A stretch of 45,911 nt of DNA, from contig CAZZGG010000011.1 of NCBI GenBank assembly GCA_964654125.1, forward strand, positions 1 to 45,911. The letters run 5' to 3'. The notes beneath the pieces are model-generated. The model did no database searches. It saw nothing but the letters and a program-made list of their open reading frames with translations, and was not told where the DNA came from. This document shows, one piece after another, positions 34,442 through 42,782 of this stretch; the stretch's first letter is position 1; each line of letters begins with the position of its first letter. The translations under genes and the position numbers were made by a program. Origin of the DNA: JAAYBY01 sp964654125 (GTDB lineage Bacteria; Bacillota; Clostridia; Saccharofermentanales; UBA5734).

Positions 34442-35525
34442 TAGTCCAAAAAAGGTGATTATCGGCATGAGCGGCGGAGTGGACAGTTCCGTCGCTTGTT
34501 TTTTGCTGCAAGAGCAAGGTTTTGAGGTTATCGGTGTCTCACTGTGGACAGCCGCAAACAGCCAGCAGGCCCTGCTGGACGCAGCAGCTGTCTGTGCTCA
34601 GTTAAATGTGCAGCACCATGTTTTAGATATCAGGCAGGAGTTTCGCCAGCTGGTCATAGATGATTTTGTCAAGGCCTGGCTGGCCGGTCTGACCCCCAAC
34701 CCCTGTGTCAAATGTAACCAGCAGATTAAATTCGCCCAGCTGGTCCAATTTGCTGACCAGCAAGGGGCGGACTTTGTCGCCACCGGCCATTATGCTGCTG
34801 TGCGCAGCATTAAAGGGCGGCTGGCCCTGGCCCGGACACCGGCAGATATCAAGGACCAGACCTACTTTTTGTACCGGCTCAGCCAGGAACAGCTGGCCCG
34901 GCTTATTTTACCTTTAGCTGAGCTGGATAAGGAAAAGGTGCGCCAGCTGGCCCAGGCAGCCGGTCTGGCCAACAGCCATGGCCAACCGGTGGCCAGCCAG
35001 CCGGACAGCCAGGATATCTGCTTTATCGATTCAGGCTATCTGGAGTTTTTGCAAGAAGAGATCATCAGGCGTGATCAAAAAGCAGATCTGCAGCTGCTCC
35101 AGCCTGGTGAAGTGGTGGATCAAGCCGGCCAGGTGATCGGCAGCCACAAGGGGCTGTTAGCCTACACTATCGGCCAGCGTAAAGGCTTCAGTGTCAAGAC
35201 AACAGAGCGTTTGTTTGTCTTGGGGCGCGATTTTAAAAATAACCGCCTGATTGTCGGGCCCTTCAGCGGCCTAGCGCAAGCAGGCATTCAAGTTACAGAC
35301 CTGGTCTATTCGGGCCTGGCTGGTTTTTCTGCCGGGCAGCCAGCCCAGGCCAAACTGCGCAGTTCCGCCCGCTTGGTTGATTGCCAGATCTGGCCGCTCG
35401 GGCCGGATCTGCTAAAAGTCCAGTTTGCTGAACCGGTCATGACAGCCACACCAGGCCAGTCCTGCGTCTTTTATGATAATGACCTGATCCTGGCTGGTGG
35501 TCTGATAAGAAACTTTTCTGATTAG
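34431..35525 (+). CDS. mnmA: tRNA 2-thiouridylase MnmA
   Basis: 364 residues. It makes 2-thiouridine at U34 of Lys, Glu and Gln tRNAs. The PP-loop is GMSGGVDSS (Ser14-Ser20); the catalytic cysteines are Cys92 in TPNPCVKCN and Cys197 in SQDICFID; GLLAYTIGQRKGF is also typical. ATG 34431 lies 8 bases after GGATGA; ATG 34425 is a possible alternative. Downstream of iscS-iscU it receives sulfur from IscS. It converges with, and overlaps by 4 bases, the minus-strand gene that follows. Confidence 0.95.
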   Translation: MSTDSPKKVIIGMSGGVDSSVACFLLQEQGFEVIGVSLWTAANSQQALLDAAAVCAQLNVQHHVLDIRQEFRQLVIDDFVKAWLAGLTPNPCVKCNQQIKFAQLVQFADQQGADFVATGHYAAVRSIKGRLALARTPADIKDQTYFLYRLSQEQLARLILPLAELDKEKVRQLAQAAGLANSHGQPVASQPDSQDICFIDSGYLEFLQEEIIRRDQKADLQLLQPGEVVDQAGQVIGSHKGLLAYTIGQRKGFSVKTTERLFVLGRDFKNNRLIVGPFSGLAQAGIQVTDLVYSGLAGFSAGQPAQAKLRSSARLVDCQIWPLGPDLLKVQFAEPVMTATPGQSCVFYDNDLILAGGLIRNFSD

Positions 35526-36346
35526 TCCAACCTGGTCTGGACTGGCTGCCGGTTGACAAAATGAGTGACATAGCGGAAACCTTGCTCTTTCAGCCATTGG
35601 GCAGCTTCAGGCAATAAATGTCCCACCACCTGGCTTGTGTGGGCATCGCTACTGAGGCAGACCAGTTCACCGCCCAGTTCCCGGTAGCGCCGGAAGATGG
35701 CCGGATCGGGCCAGGCATCGGCCAGGCCGCTTTGGCCCAGTTTGCTGATCGTGGCTGTATTCAGCTCCAAAGCTTTACCCCGGGTGATCATGCTCAAAAA
35801 AAGTTGGTCGAAATGATCGGGTAGATCAGACCAGTTGAAACGTTTGTCCGACCAGGGTGCATAGCGGCTGATATAGTCATAATGGCCAATAATATCAAAG
35901 TCGGGGCAGGCTGTGATCATATGTTCCAGCTGGGCCAGATAGCGGCCATAAGCCATTTCTTTGCCCTGCTGGTAGATCTCCTTTTGGTGATAAGGGTCCA
36001 GACCATCCAGGACATGGACGGAAAGGATGATACTGTCAAAAGGGTAGCGCAGGGCCAGGCGGGCAAATTCCTCGCTGAGATGGTCAAGGTAGCCTAGTTC
36101 AATACCAAGTAAAAAACGGGGCTGATTGGCCTTTTGCCTGGCTTTGATCTCCTGGCAGAAAAAATAGTATTCAGCCAGGTCGAAGATAGCTTCCTTGTTG
36201 TCTATATAAGCGACATGACGGTCGTAATGATCGGTCAGACAAATTCCGGCCAGACCTTTTTGGGCTGCGGCATCCAGTAATTCGGCAGCTGTCTGTTTAC
36301 CGTCGAAGGAAAATTCCCGGGTGTGGCTGTGCTGGTCAACTAGCAT
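35522..36346 (-). CDS. PHP-domain phosphoesterase, histidinol-phosphatase (HisJ) family
   Basis: 274 residues. The PHP metal-binding motifs are VDQHSHTREFSFDG, LTDHYDRH, ILSVHVLDG, IIGHYDYISRY and LSSDAHTSQVVGHL, sufficient for a trinuclear metal site. The HisJ branch dephosphorylates histidinol phosphate in histidine synthesis, but no his genes are near, so another phosphate ester is possible. AGAGGAG precedes the ATG on the minus strand. It is divergent from the aminopeptidase. Confidence 0.8.
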   Translation of the reverse strand: MLVDQHSHTREFSFDGKQTAAELLDAAAQKGLAGICLTDHYDRHVAYIDNKEAIFDLAEYYFFCQEIKARQKANQPRFLLGIELGYLDHLSEEFARLALRYPFDSIILSVHVLDGLDPYHQKEIYQQGKEMAYGRYLAQLEHMITACPDFDIIGHYDYISRYAPWSDKRFNWSDLPDHFDQLFLSMITRGKALELNTATISKLGQSGLADAWPDPAIFRRYRELGGELVCLSSDAHTSQVVGHLLPEAAQWLKEQGFRYVTHFVNRQPVQTRLD

Positions 36347-36391
36347 ATAAACTCCTCTGCTATATAAGTAATTAGTTCTGTAACAGTGCTA

Positions 36392-36421
36392 CAGACAGAT
36401 TATAGCAGAATATACTATAAT
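36392..36421 (+). promoter_or_regulatory. promoter of the M18 aminopeptidase gene
   Basis: CAGACA (36392-36397), 18-base spacer, perfect TATAAT (36416-36421). The 104-base divergent gap also holds CTGTA-N7-TACAG around 36378-36394, a short palindrome that could bind a regulator of either gene. Confidence 0.55.
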
Positions 36422-36450
36422 ACAAAAAACATTAACAGGAGGAGAGAATA

Positions 36451-37887
36451 GTGGATAAAAAACAACTGACTAGTAAAGATAAGGCCAAGGATCTGAAAAA
36501 AGAGCTGCAGGTGGAGTTCCCTAATCTGTGGGATAAGGCGACTGCGACTGAAAAGGAACAGATCACAGCCTATAACGAAGACTATAAAAGCTTTCTTGAC
36601 CAGGGCAAGACTGAGCGCAGCTTTGCCAAAGCAGCGGTGGAGCGCCTCAAGGCTCAGGGCTATGTCGAGCTGGCCGGACAGGAAAAACTGGCAGCAGGTG
36701 ACAAGGTCTACCAGCTGATCCATAACAAGGGTCTGGTGGCAGCAGTGATCGGCAGCCAGCCTCTAGCAGATGGGCTCAACCTGATCGGTGCCCATACAGA
36801 CTCACCCCGCCTGGATCTCAAGCCGCTGCCTGTTTACGAAGATAGCGACCTGGTTTATCTTAAGACCCATTATTATGGCGGCATTAAAAAATACCAGTGG
36901 CCGGCTATCCCCCTGGCCCTGCATGGTGTGGTGCACAGGAAAGACGGCAGCAGCCTGACTATTGAATTGGGTGAGGACCCGGCCGATCCTGTTCTGACCA
37001 TAACTGATCTTTTGCCCCATCTGGGTGCAGAGCAGATGGGCCGCAAGGCCACTGACCTGATCCGCGGTGAGGACCTCAATGTCCTGGTTGGCTCCATTCC
37101 TTATGAGGATGAAGAATTGGCCGGCCGTTTCAAGCTGGGCTTTTTGCAGTTGCTCAAGGACCAGTACAATATCACGGAAAAAGATCTGGTTACTGCGGAA
37201 ATTGAGATCGTGCCAGCCGGCCAGGCCCGCGATATCGGCTTTGACAAGAGCATGATTGGTGCCTATGGCCAAGATGACCGGGTCTGCGCTTTCACGGCCT
37301 TGACAGCTCTCCTGGATGTGGAAGCTCCGGCCAAAACTTCTGTTTGCCTGCTCTTTGATAAAGAGGAGATCGGCAGCGCCGGCAACACTGGCGCCCAGTC
37401 CCGGGTCTATGAATTCTTCCTGATGGAGCTTTTGGCTAAAGCCAATCAAGGTAGTTTTGACCAGCTGGCCTATAACAGGATGCTGGCTGCCAGCCAGCTG
37501 TTGTCAGCTGATGTCAGTGCCGCCTTTGATCCTGGTTTTGCATCTGTCTATGACAGCAAGAACAGCTGCTTCATGGGCAAGGGCATCTGCATGGTCAAGT
37601 ATGTCGGCGCCCGCGGCAAGAGCGGCACCAGTGATGCCCACAGTGAGTTTTTCAGCCATGTGGTCCAGACTTTGGATGAGGCCGGTGTAGCCTGGCAGAC
37701 AGGTGAGCTGGGTAAAGTTGATGCCGGCGGCGGCGGTACAGTGGCTGTTTATCTGGCTCAACTGGGTATGGAAGTGATCGATTGCGGTGTGCCGGTCCTA
37801 TCCATGCATTCGCCTTTTGAAGTGACTTCAAAAATTGACGTGTACAACACCTACCTGGCCTATAAGACCTTCTACGCCAAGGCCTGA
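36451..37887 (+). CDS. M18-family aminopeptidase
   Basis: 478 residues, a cytoplasmic metallopeptidase that removes N-terminal acidic or hydrophobic residues from peptides. Zinc-site blocks in order: GAHTDSPRLDLK (His115), YGQDDRVCAF, LFDKEEIGSAGNTGAQS, SGTSDAHSEF and the C-terminal SMHSPFEVTS. It begins at GTG 36451 after AGGAGGA, with a Lys/Glu-rich first 25 residues. It matches the bacterial ApeA/LAP4-like group. It ends 2 bases from the convergent recombinase gene. Confidence 0.9.
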   Translation: MDKKQLTSKDKAKDLKKELQVEFPNLWDKATATEKEQITAYNEDYKSFLDQGKTERSFAKAAVERLKAQGYVELAGQEKLAAGDKVYQLIHNKGLVAAVIGSQPLADGLNLIGAHTDSPRLDLKPLPVYEDSDLVYLKTHYYGGIKKYQWPAIPLALHGVVHRKDGSSLTIELGEDPADPVLTITDLLPHLGAEQMGRKATDLIRGEDLNVLVGSIPYEDEELAGRFKLGFLQLLKDQYNITEKDLVTAEIEIVPAGQARDIGFDKSMIGAYGQDDRVCAFTALTALLDVEAPAKTSVCLLFDKEEIGSAGNTGAQSRVYEFFLMELLAKANQGSFDQLAYNRMLAASQLLSADVSAAFDPGFASVYDSKNSCFMGKGICMVKYVGARGKSGTSDAHSEFFSHVVQTLDEAGVAWQTGELGKVDAGGGGTVAVYLAQLGMEVIDCGVPVLSMHSPFEVTSKIDVYNTYLAYKTFYAKA

Positions 37888-37888
37888 T

Positions 37889-38890
37889 TTAAGTCTCATC
37901 TGGCTGGGCCCGGCCTTTTTGCCTGGGTCTGACCTGGTTGAGTGGATTGGCTTCGACGGCGCTATGCAGGGCATCGCTGCTCAGATGAGTGTAAATCTCT
38001 GTGGTGGCGATGCTGGCATGGCCCAGGATCTGCTGCAGGGCCCTGATATCGACCTTGCCGTACTGGTACATCAAGGTGGCTGCTGTATGACGCAGTTTAT
38101 GGATGGAATAGCGGCGCGGGTCGAGCCCTGCAGCTAAGAGATAATTTTTCAGGAGCAGCTGGACAGTCTTTGTGCTGATGCGGCGGCGCAGGCGGCTGAT
38201 AAATAATGCCTCCGGATCGCGCAAGTTGCTCTGAGGCCGCACTTCCAGATAGTCAGACAAGGCTGCCATGCAGGCACCGTTTAAATAAATGGTGCGCTCT
38301 TTACCGCCCTTACCCATGACAATCAGGGTGTCCTCCCGGATATCGGCCAGGTCTATTGAACAAAGCTCGGCCAGGCGCAGGCCACAGTTCAGGAAAAAAG
38401 TCAGGATGCAAAAATCCCTTGCGGCATAAGGCCCCTCTGAGGCCGAGACAGTTTCAAGCAGCAGACGGCTTTCATCCAGGGACAGATGGCGGGGCAGCTG
38501 ACGCAACTGGCGTGGTGCTTCCAGTTCCAAAGCTGGATTTTCCATGATGGCAAAGGCCTTGTTTTTTAAATAAGCAAAAAAAGCTTTAAGGGAGGCAGTC
38601 TTCCTGGCCCGGGTGGCCGGGCTGGAGCCTTTTTTCTGACTGTGCCAGGTCAGGTAGGCATAAAAGTCAGCCAGACTGACAGATTGTAAAAATCCATCAT
38701 CAATAGCGCTGATATCTATTTCTACAAAATCAGTACCGGCTGGGACCAGTCCGCGCTTTTGGTAGAGGAAGCGGAAGAACTGGACCAAGTCATAGCGGTA
38801 CTCACTGATGGTCAGGGGAGAGCGTTCCCTGATTGCCTGAAAATATCCCAAAAACTGCTCTAAACGGGGAAATAATTGCTCGTTCTCCAT
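37889..38890 (-). CDS. tyrosine recombinase, XerC/XerD-like
   Basis: 333 residues. An N-terminal SAM-like core-binding domain (about 8-112) is followed by the catalytic domain with every required residue: Arg172 (NCGLRLAE), Lys197 (GKGGKER), His264 and Arg267 (HKLRHTAATLM), His291 (LGHASIATT) and Tyr300 (EIYTHLS). The TEIYTHLS ending is that of chromosome-dimer resolvases. It is about 30 residues longer than typical Xer proteins, with a basic C-terminal tail. AAAGGAG precedes the ATG. No mobile-element genes flank it, so a housekeeping Xer is the most likely reading. Confidence 0.87.
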   Translation of the reverse strand: MENEQLFPRLEQFLGYFQAIRERSPLTISEYRYDLVQFFRFLYQKRGLVPAGTDFVEIDISAIDDGFLQSVSLADFYAYLTWHSQKKGSSPATRARKTASLKAFFAYLKNKAFAIMENPALELEAPRQLRQLPRHLSLDESRLLLETVSASEGPYAARDFCILTFFLNCGLRLAELCSIDLADIREDTLIVMGKGGKERTIYLNGACMAALSDYLEVRPQSNLRDPEALFISRLRRRISTKTVQLLLKNYLLAAGLDPRRYSIHKLRHTAATLMYQYGKVDIRALQQILGHASIATTEIYTHLSSDALHSAVEANPLNQVRPRQKGRAQPDET

Positions 38891-38913
38891 GTCGGCTCCT
38901 TTCTGATCTCATT

Positions 38914-38942
38914 TTCATTTTAGCACATCAATCAGGTATAAT
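38914..38942 (+). promoter_or_regulatory. possible promoter of asd
   Basis: TTCATT (38914-38919), 17-base spacer, perfect TATAAT (38937-38942). The ~100-base leader before asd contains the perfect palindrome AGCAGG-G-CCTGCT at 38966-38978, which might bind a regulator. Confidence 0.45.
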
Positions 38943-39043
38943 AGCAAAAGGAGCCTTTATCTTGCAGCAGGGCCTGCTATATGCTAAACTGCAAAGAATA
39001 TAAATACAAACGTCCACAAGACAAGGACAGCAAGGTGGTAATT

Positions 39044-40129
39044 ATGCAAAATAAATTAAGAGCTGGTATCATCGGGGCGACAGGTTATGTCGGGCAGCGC
39101 TTTGTGCTGCTCCTGGCTGATCATCCCTGGTTCACTATAACAGCCCTGGCGGCATCGCCGCGTTCAGCTGGCCGGAGCTATGGCCAGGCTGTGGCTGGCC
39201 GTTGGAAGATGCCGGAAGATCTGCCGGACAAGATCAAGGCCATGCCGGTTTATGCCACAGACGCCCTGGCAGATTGGCTGGATCAGGTTGATCTGGTTTT
39301 TTGTGCAGTTGATATGGACAAGGCAGCTGTCCAGCAGCTGGAAGAAAAGATTGCTCGGCTGGAAGTGCCGGTTATCTCAAACAATTCAGCCCATCGCTGG
39401 ACAGCAGATGTACCCATGATCGTGCCGGAGTTAAACCCGGAGCACAGTGAGCTGATTCACCTGCAAAGGCGCCGCCTGGGCACAAAACACGGCTTTATCA
39501 GTGTTAAGCCCAACTGCTCCATTCAGAGCTATGTACCAGCCCTGGCCCCCTTGATGAAGTTTGGTCCGCAAAAGATCGTGGTGGCCACCTACCAGGCCAT
39601 ATCCGGCGCCGGCAAGACCTTTGCCGACTGGCCAGAGATGGAGCACAACCTGATTCCCTACATTGGCGGTGAAGAAGATAAAAGTGAAAATGAGCCGCTC
39701 AAGATCTGGGGCAAGGTCACAGCTGAGGGGCTGGAAATAGCCCGGGAACCCCTGATTTCAGCCCAGTGTTACCGGGTGGCTGTCCAAGATGGTCATACAG
39801 CAGCCCTTTTTGTTGATTTTGCCAATAAACCGACCCGGGAGCAGATTCTGCAGAGCTGGCAAAACTTTCGGCCTTTGCCCCAGCAGCTGGGCCTGCCGTC
39901 AGCTCCAGACCCATTCCTGATCTACCTGCCGGATAATGACCGGCCCCAGCCGGCTCTGGACAGTCTGGCCGGCCGTGGCATGGCTGTCAGTATTGGCCGC
40001 CTGCAGGAAGATAGGATCTTTGACTGGAAAATGAGCTGCCTTTCCCATAACACCATCCGCGGTGCGGCTGGTGGGGCTGTTTTGACAGCTGAGCTTTTGG
40101 TCAAACAGGGCTTTATCAGCAGCCGCTAA
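39044..40129 (+). CDS. asd: aspartate-semialdehyde dehydrogenase, archaeal/fungal-type
   Basis: 361 residues. It reduces aspartyl phosphate to aspartate semialdehyde for lysine, threonine, methionine and cell-wall diaminopimelate. The N-terminal NADP site is GIIGATGYVGQRFV; the active cysteine is Cys158 in VKPNCSIQSYVP; the C-terminal half has EPLISAQCYRVAVQDGHTAA. These blocks fit the archaeal/fungal-type Asd rather than the usual bacterial one. ATG 39044 follows AAGGTGG; the frame extends to 38981, but without a ribosome site. Confidence 0.9.
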   Translation: MQNKLRAGIIGATGYVGQRFVLLLADHPWFTITALAASPRSAGRSYGQAVAGRWKMPEDLPDKIKAMPVYATDALADWLDQVDLVFCAVDMDKAAVQQLEEKIARLEVPVISNNSAHRWTADVPMIVPELNPEHSELIHLQRRRLGTKHGFISVKPNCSIQSYVPALAPLMKFGPQKIVVATYQAISGAGKTFADWPEMEHNLIPYIGGEEDKSENEPLKIWGKVTAEGLEIAREPLISAQCYRVAVQDGHTAALFVDFANKPTREQILQSWQNFRPLPQQLGLPSAPDPFLIYLPDNDRPQPALDSLAGRGMAVSIGRLQEDRIFDWKMSCLSHNTIRGAAGGAVLTAELLVKQGFISSR

Positions 40130-40165
40130 AAATAATATTTAGCTCAGGAGGGAAGTGGTGCCTAG

Positions 40166-41149
40166 ATGATAACGATTAAAGATATTGCCCAGAGAGCCGG
40201 TGTTTCCTATGCCACTGTCTCACGGGCTTTAAACGGCCGGCCGGATGTAAGTGAGGCCACCCGCCAGCGGGTATTTGAACTGGCCCGGGAGATGGGCTAT
40301 CAGCCCAATGCCATAGCCCGCAGTCTGGTTAAACAAAAATCGCAGATTATTGCAGTCATTGTGCCTGATGTCTCCAATCCTTTTTTTGCTGATATTACCA
40401 TGGCCGTCAACGAAGCTGCTGATGCGGCCGGTTACACAACCATGATCTGCAACACTGGCTGGGACCCGGTCAAAGAGCAGGAGAAACTGCGCATCATGGT
40501 TGAACAGAGGGTGGAAGGAATTATTTTAAAACCAACCGCCTTTATCAAGCCGGGTAGCCTGGAATCTTTAAACCTGCCTCTGGTCTTGCTCTGGCATGCC
40601 ATGGAAGATAATCTTTCTTACATTGAAGTTGACCATGAGGCTGGCAGCCATCTGGCACTCTTGCACCTGCTGGACCAAGGCTACCGCCGGATCGCCTATA
40701 TCGGCGGCAGTGAATCTTCCCCGGCTAACCAGATCCGGCTGGTGACCTACCAGAAAACTTTGGCTGCAGAAGGTCTGGAGCTAGATGAGAAGCTGATCTC
40801 TTACGGGCCTTTCCTGCAAGAGAGCGGCTATACACGTCTGGCCGGCCTGATGCAAAGTGCCCAGCCGCCTGATGCTGTTTTTTGCGGCAGTGATATTATC
40901 GCCATGGGTGCCCTCCAGTATGCCCGGGAAAAAGCTATCCGGGTGCCCCAGGATCTGGCTATCATGGGTTTTGACGATATCACCTGTGCCTCCTTGCCCC
41001 TGGTCGGGCTCAGCACTGTATCCCAGCCGCGGGATAAGCTGGGCCAGGCAGCCTTTACCTGCCTGATGCAGGAGATCAATGCCTATCCCAAAAGGACCAA
41101 ACAGCGTCTTTTAGTCCAGCCGGAGCTGAAAGCGCGCACGACCACTTGA
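40166..41149 (+). CDS. LacI-family transcriptional regulator
   Basis: 327 residues. The DNA-binding helix-turn-helix and hinge are at residues 3-60 (IKDIAQRAGVSYATVSRALNGR, split; MGYQPNAIARSLV). The periplasmic-binding-protein-like sensor follows (IIAVIVPDVSNPFFADI, RRIAYIGGSE, PDAVFCGSDIIAMGAL, MGFDDI). It probably binds a sugar or related ligand. GGAGGGA lies 13 bases before the ATG, a little far. The FAD oxidoreductase follows 16 bases after its stop and is the likely co-transcribed target; the ligand is unknown. Confidence 0.9.
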   Translation: MITIKDIAQRAGVSYATVSRALNGRPDVSEATRQRVFELAREMGYQPNAIARSLVKQKSQIIAVIVPDVSNPFFADITMAVNEAADAAGYTTMICNTGWDPVKEQEKLRIMVEQRVEGIILKPTAFIKPGSLESLNLPLVLLWHAMEDNLSYIEVDHEAGSHLALLHLLDQGYRRIAYIGGSESSPANQIRLVTYQKTLAAEGLELDEKLISYGPFLQESGYTRLAGLMQSAQPPDAVFCGSDIIAMGALQYAREKAIRVPQDLAIMGFDDITCASLPLVGLSTVSQPRDKLGQAAFTCLMQEINAYPKRTKQRLLVQPELKARTTT

Positions 41150-41165
41150 TCTGAGGCCAAACAAG

Positions 41166-42401
41166 ATGGATTATTTGACCGAAAAACTCAGCACCCCGGT
41201 CCGGGGTTATTATGATGTGATTGTTTGTGGTGCGGGACCGGCCGGCTCCTGTGCTGCGATCAGCGCAGCCCGCCAGGGTGCCAAAGTCCTGCTGCTGGAA
41301 AGGGCCGGCTGCCTGGGCGGCATCTGGACCGCCGGGCTACTCAGCTGGTTTTTGGATACAGCTGATAAAGGCGGTATTTTAGCAGAAATCATCAGCCGGC
41401 TGGCCAGCACCGGCCAGGGTTATGCCGCCCGGTCTGGCAATTTCATGGCTGAACCGGAAGCAGTCAAACTGCTCCTGGAAGACATGTGCCAGACAGCCGG
41501 AGTTGATATATTGCTCTACACGACGGTTTGTGCTGCCCAGAGCCAGGCTGGCCGGCTGAGGGCTGTTATATTTGAAGGTAAAGGCGGCCGCCAGGCTGCC
41601 CTGGCCAATGCTTTTGTTGATGCCACCGGTGATGGCGACCTGGCTGCCTTGGCCGGTTGTGGCTTTGATCTGGGTAAAGAAGGCACAGGCCAGCTCCAGC
41701 CCATGTCCCTGGTCGGATTAGTCGACGGCCTTGATGCTAGAGCCGCCAGGCTCTACAACAACACCTTGCCTTATCAGACCGGTCAGACCGCCAAAAAAAT
41801 CCTGCTCCAGACCATGCGCAAAAGCGGGATAGAGCCCAGTTATGATGAACCTTCACTTTTCCATATTAAGGACAATCTCTGGCTGATGATGACAACCCAT
41901 GCCTACGCTGCTGATCCTTTAGATACAGCCAGCTTGAGTCAGGCCACCTTGGCACTGCGCCGGGAAATGGCTGACCAGATTAAGGCTTTGCGGGCCAGGG
42001 GAGGGATCTGGCAAAACATTCGGCTGGTCCAGAGCGCTCCCTATATCGGTGTGCGCGAAGGCCGCCGCATCCATGGCCAGTACCAGGTGACGGTGGCAGA
42101 TGTCCTGAAAGGTGCCCGTTTTCCTGATGCCATCTGCCGGGTCAGCTTTCCTTTCGATGTGCACGCTTTAGAAAAGGGCAGTAGCATAGCTGCTGAAAGG
42201 GGAGAGCTGCGGGCCAAGCCCTATGATATACCCTTAAGAGCCATAATTGCCAAGGACATAGCCGGCCTTTTCTTAGCCGGCCGTTTGATCAGCGGTGACT
42301 TTTTTGCCCATTCCAGCTATCGGGTGACCGGTAATGCTGCAGTGATCGGCGAAGCTGCCGGCCGGGCCGCGGCCAGGTACGAATCCGGCCAGGAAAGTTA
42401 A
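41166..42401 (+). CDS. FAD-dependent oxidoreductase (FAD_oxidored type)
   Basis: 411 residues. The N-terminal Rossmann motif is DVIVCGAGPAGSCAA (GxGxxG at 22-27) with the acidic end of the second strand (LLLERAG). It continues CLGGIWTAGLLSWF, the FAD motif VDATGDGDLAALAG, VREGRRIHGQYQVT and, at the end, LFLAGRLISGDFFAHSSYRV with the last FAD contact. These fit the FAD-dependent oxidoreductase family often found beside sugar-utilisation regulators. The substrate is not known. It probably forms an operon with the LacI-type gene. Confidence 0.82.
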   Translation: MDYLTEKLSTPVRGYYDVIVCGAGPAGSCAAISAARQGAKVLLLERAGCLGGIWTAGLLSWFLDTADKGGILAEIISRLASTGQGYAARSGNFMAEPEAVKLLLEDMCQTAGVDILLYTTVCAAQSQAGRLRAVIFEGKGGRQAALANAFVDATGDGDLAALAGCGFDLGKEGTGQLQPMSLVGLVDGLDARAARLYNNTLPYQTGQTAKKILLQTMRKSGIEPSYDEPSLFHIKDNLWLMMTTHAYAADPLDTASLSQATLALRREMADQIKALRARGGIWQNIRLVQSAPYIGVREGRRIHGQYQVTVADVLKGARFPDAICRVSFPFDVHALEKGSSIAAERGELRAKPYDIPLRAIIAKDIAGLFLAGRLISGDFFAHSSYRVTGNAAVIGEAAGRAAARYESGQES

Positions 42402-42440
42402 GCTTTTTGGTTATAGCTAGCAATCCCGCTAAATAGCTGC

Positions 42441-42469
42441 TTGACGCCGCCCAGAGCCTGTGCTAAAGT
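42441..42469 (+). promoter_or_regulatory. promoter of the leuA leader
   Basis: TTGACG (42441-42446), 17-base spacer, TAAAGT (42464-42469) with TG at 42461-42462 (extended -10). Confidence 0.6.
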
Positions 42470-42483
42470 AAGCACACATTTAG

Positions 42484-42759
42484 AATATGCAAGCATATTG
42501 ATGGGGATCAGTATGTTTTGGCGATTTAACAGAGAGCTGCCGGCTGGTGTGAGGCAGTAAATCAAAAAGACAGAACTCGCCCCGGAGTGTAAACTGCTGA
42601 AAAGACCAGTAAGCGGTTTCGGAAGTCTACCGTTAACAAGACAGGATATCGGTTATGCCTGTATCTGCTAAGTGCGTTTTTCAGCTTAGAAAAACGAATG
42701 CGAGTGGTACCGCGGAAGTTAGAACCTTTCGTCTCACAAAAAGAGACGGAAGGTTTTTT
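42484..42759 (+). promoter_or_regulatory. T-box leader of leuA, tRNA-Leu specific (CUC specifier)
   Basis: The 381-base gap before leuA is a T-box riboswitch. Stem I starts at about 42484, with GATGGGGATCAGTA after the base, then AGAGAGCTGCCGG. The specifier codon CTC (42576-42578) follows ACAGAA and reads leucine, in agreement with leuA. Stem III is CGTTTTTC/GAAAAACG (42675-42682, 42689-42696). The T-box core TGGTACCGCG is at 42705-42714. Uncharged leucine tRNA would stabilise the antiterminator and switch leuA on. Confidence 0.93.
42723..42759 (+). terminator. T-box regulated terminator of leuA
   Basis: AACCTTTCGTCTC (42723-42735), loop ACAAAAA, GAGACGGAAGGTT (42743-42755), then TTTT: a 13-bp stem with one T-G pair. 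It is the alternative to the antiterminator at TGGTACCGCG. Confidence 0.9.
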
Positions 42760-42782
42760 GTATTTTAAAGGGGGATAAGCAA

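Noticed and set aside
36378..36394. CTGTA-N7-TACAG as a dif or att site near the Xer gene
   Set aside because: Much shorter than a 28-bp dif site and lacking its arms; kept only as a possible regulator site in the divergent gap.
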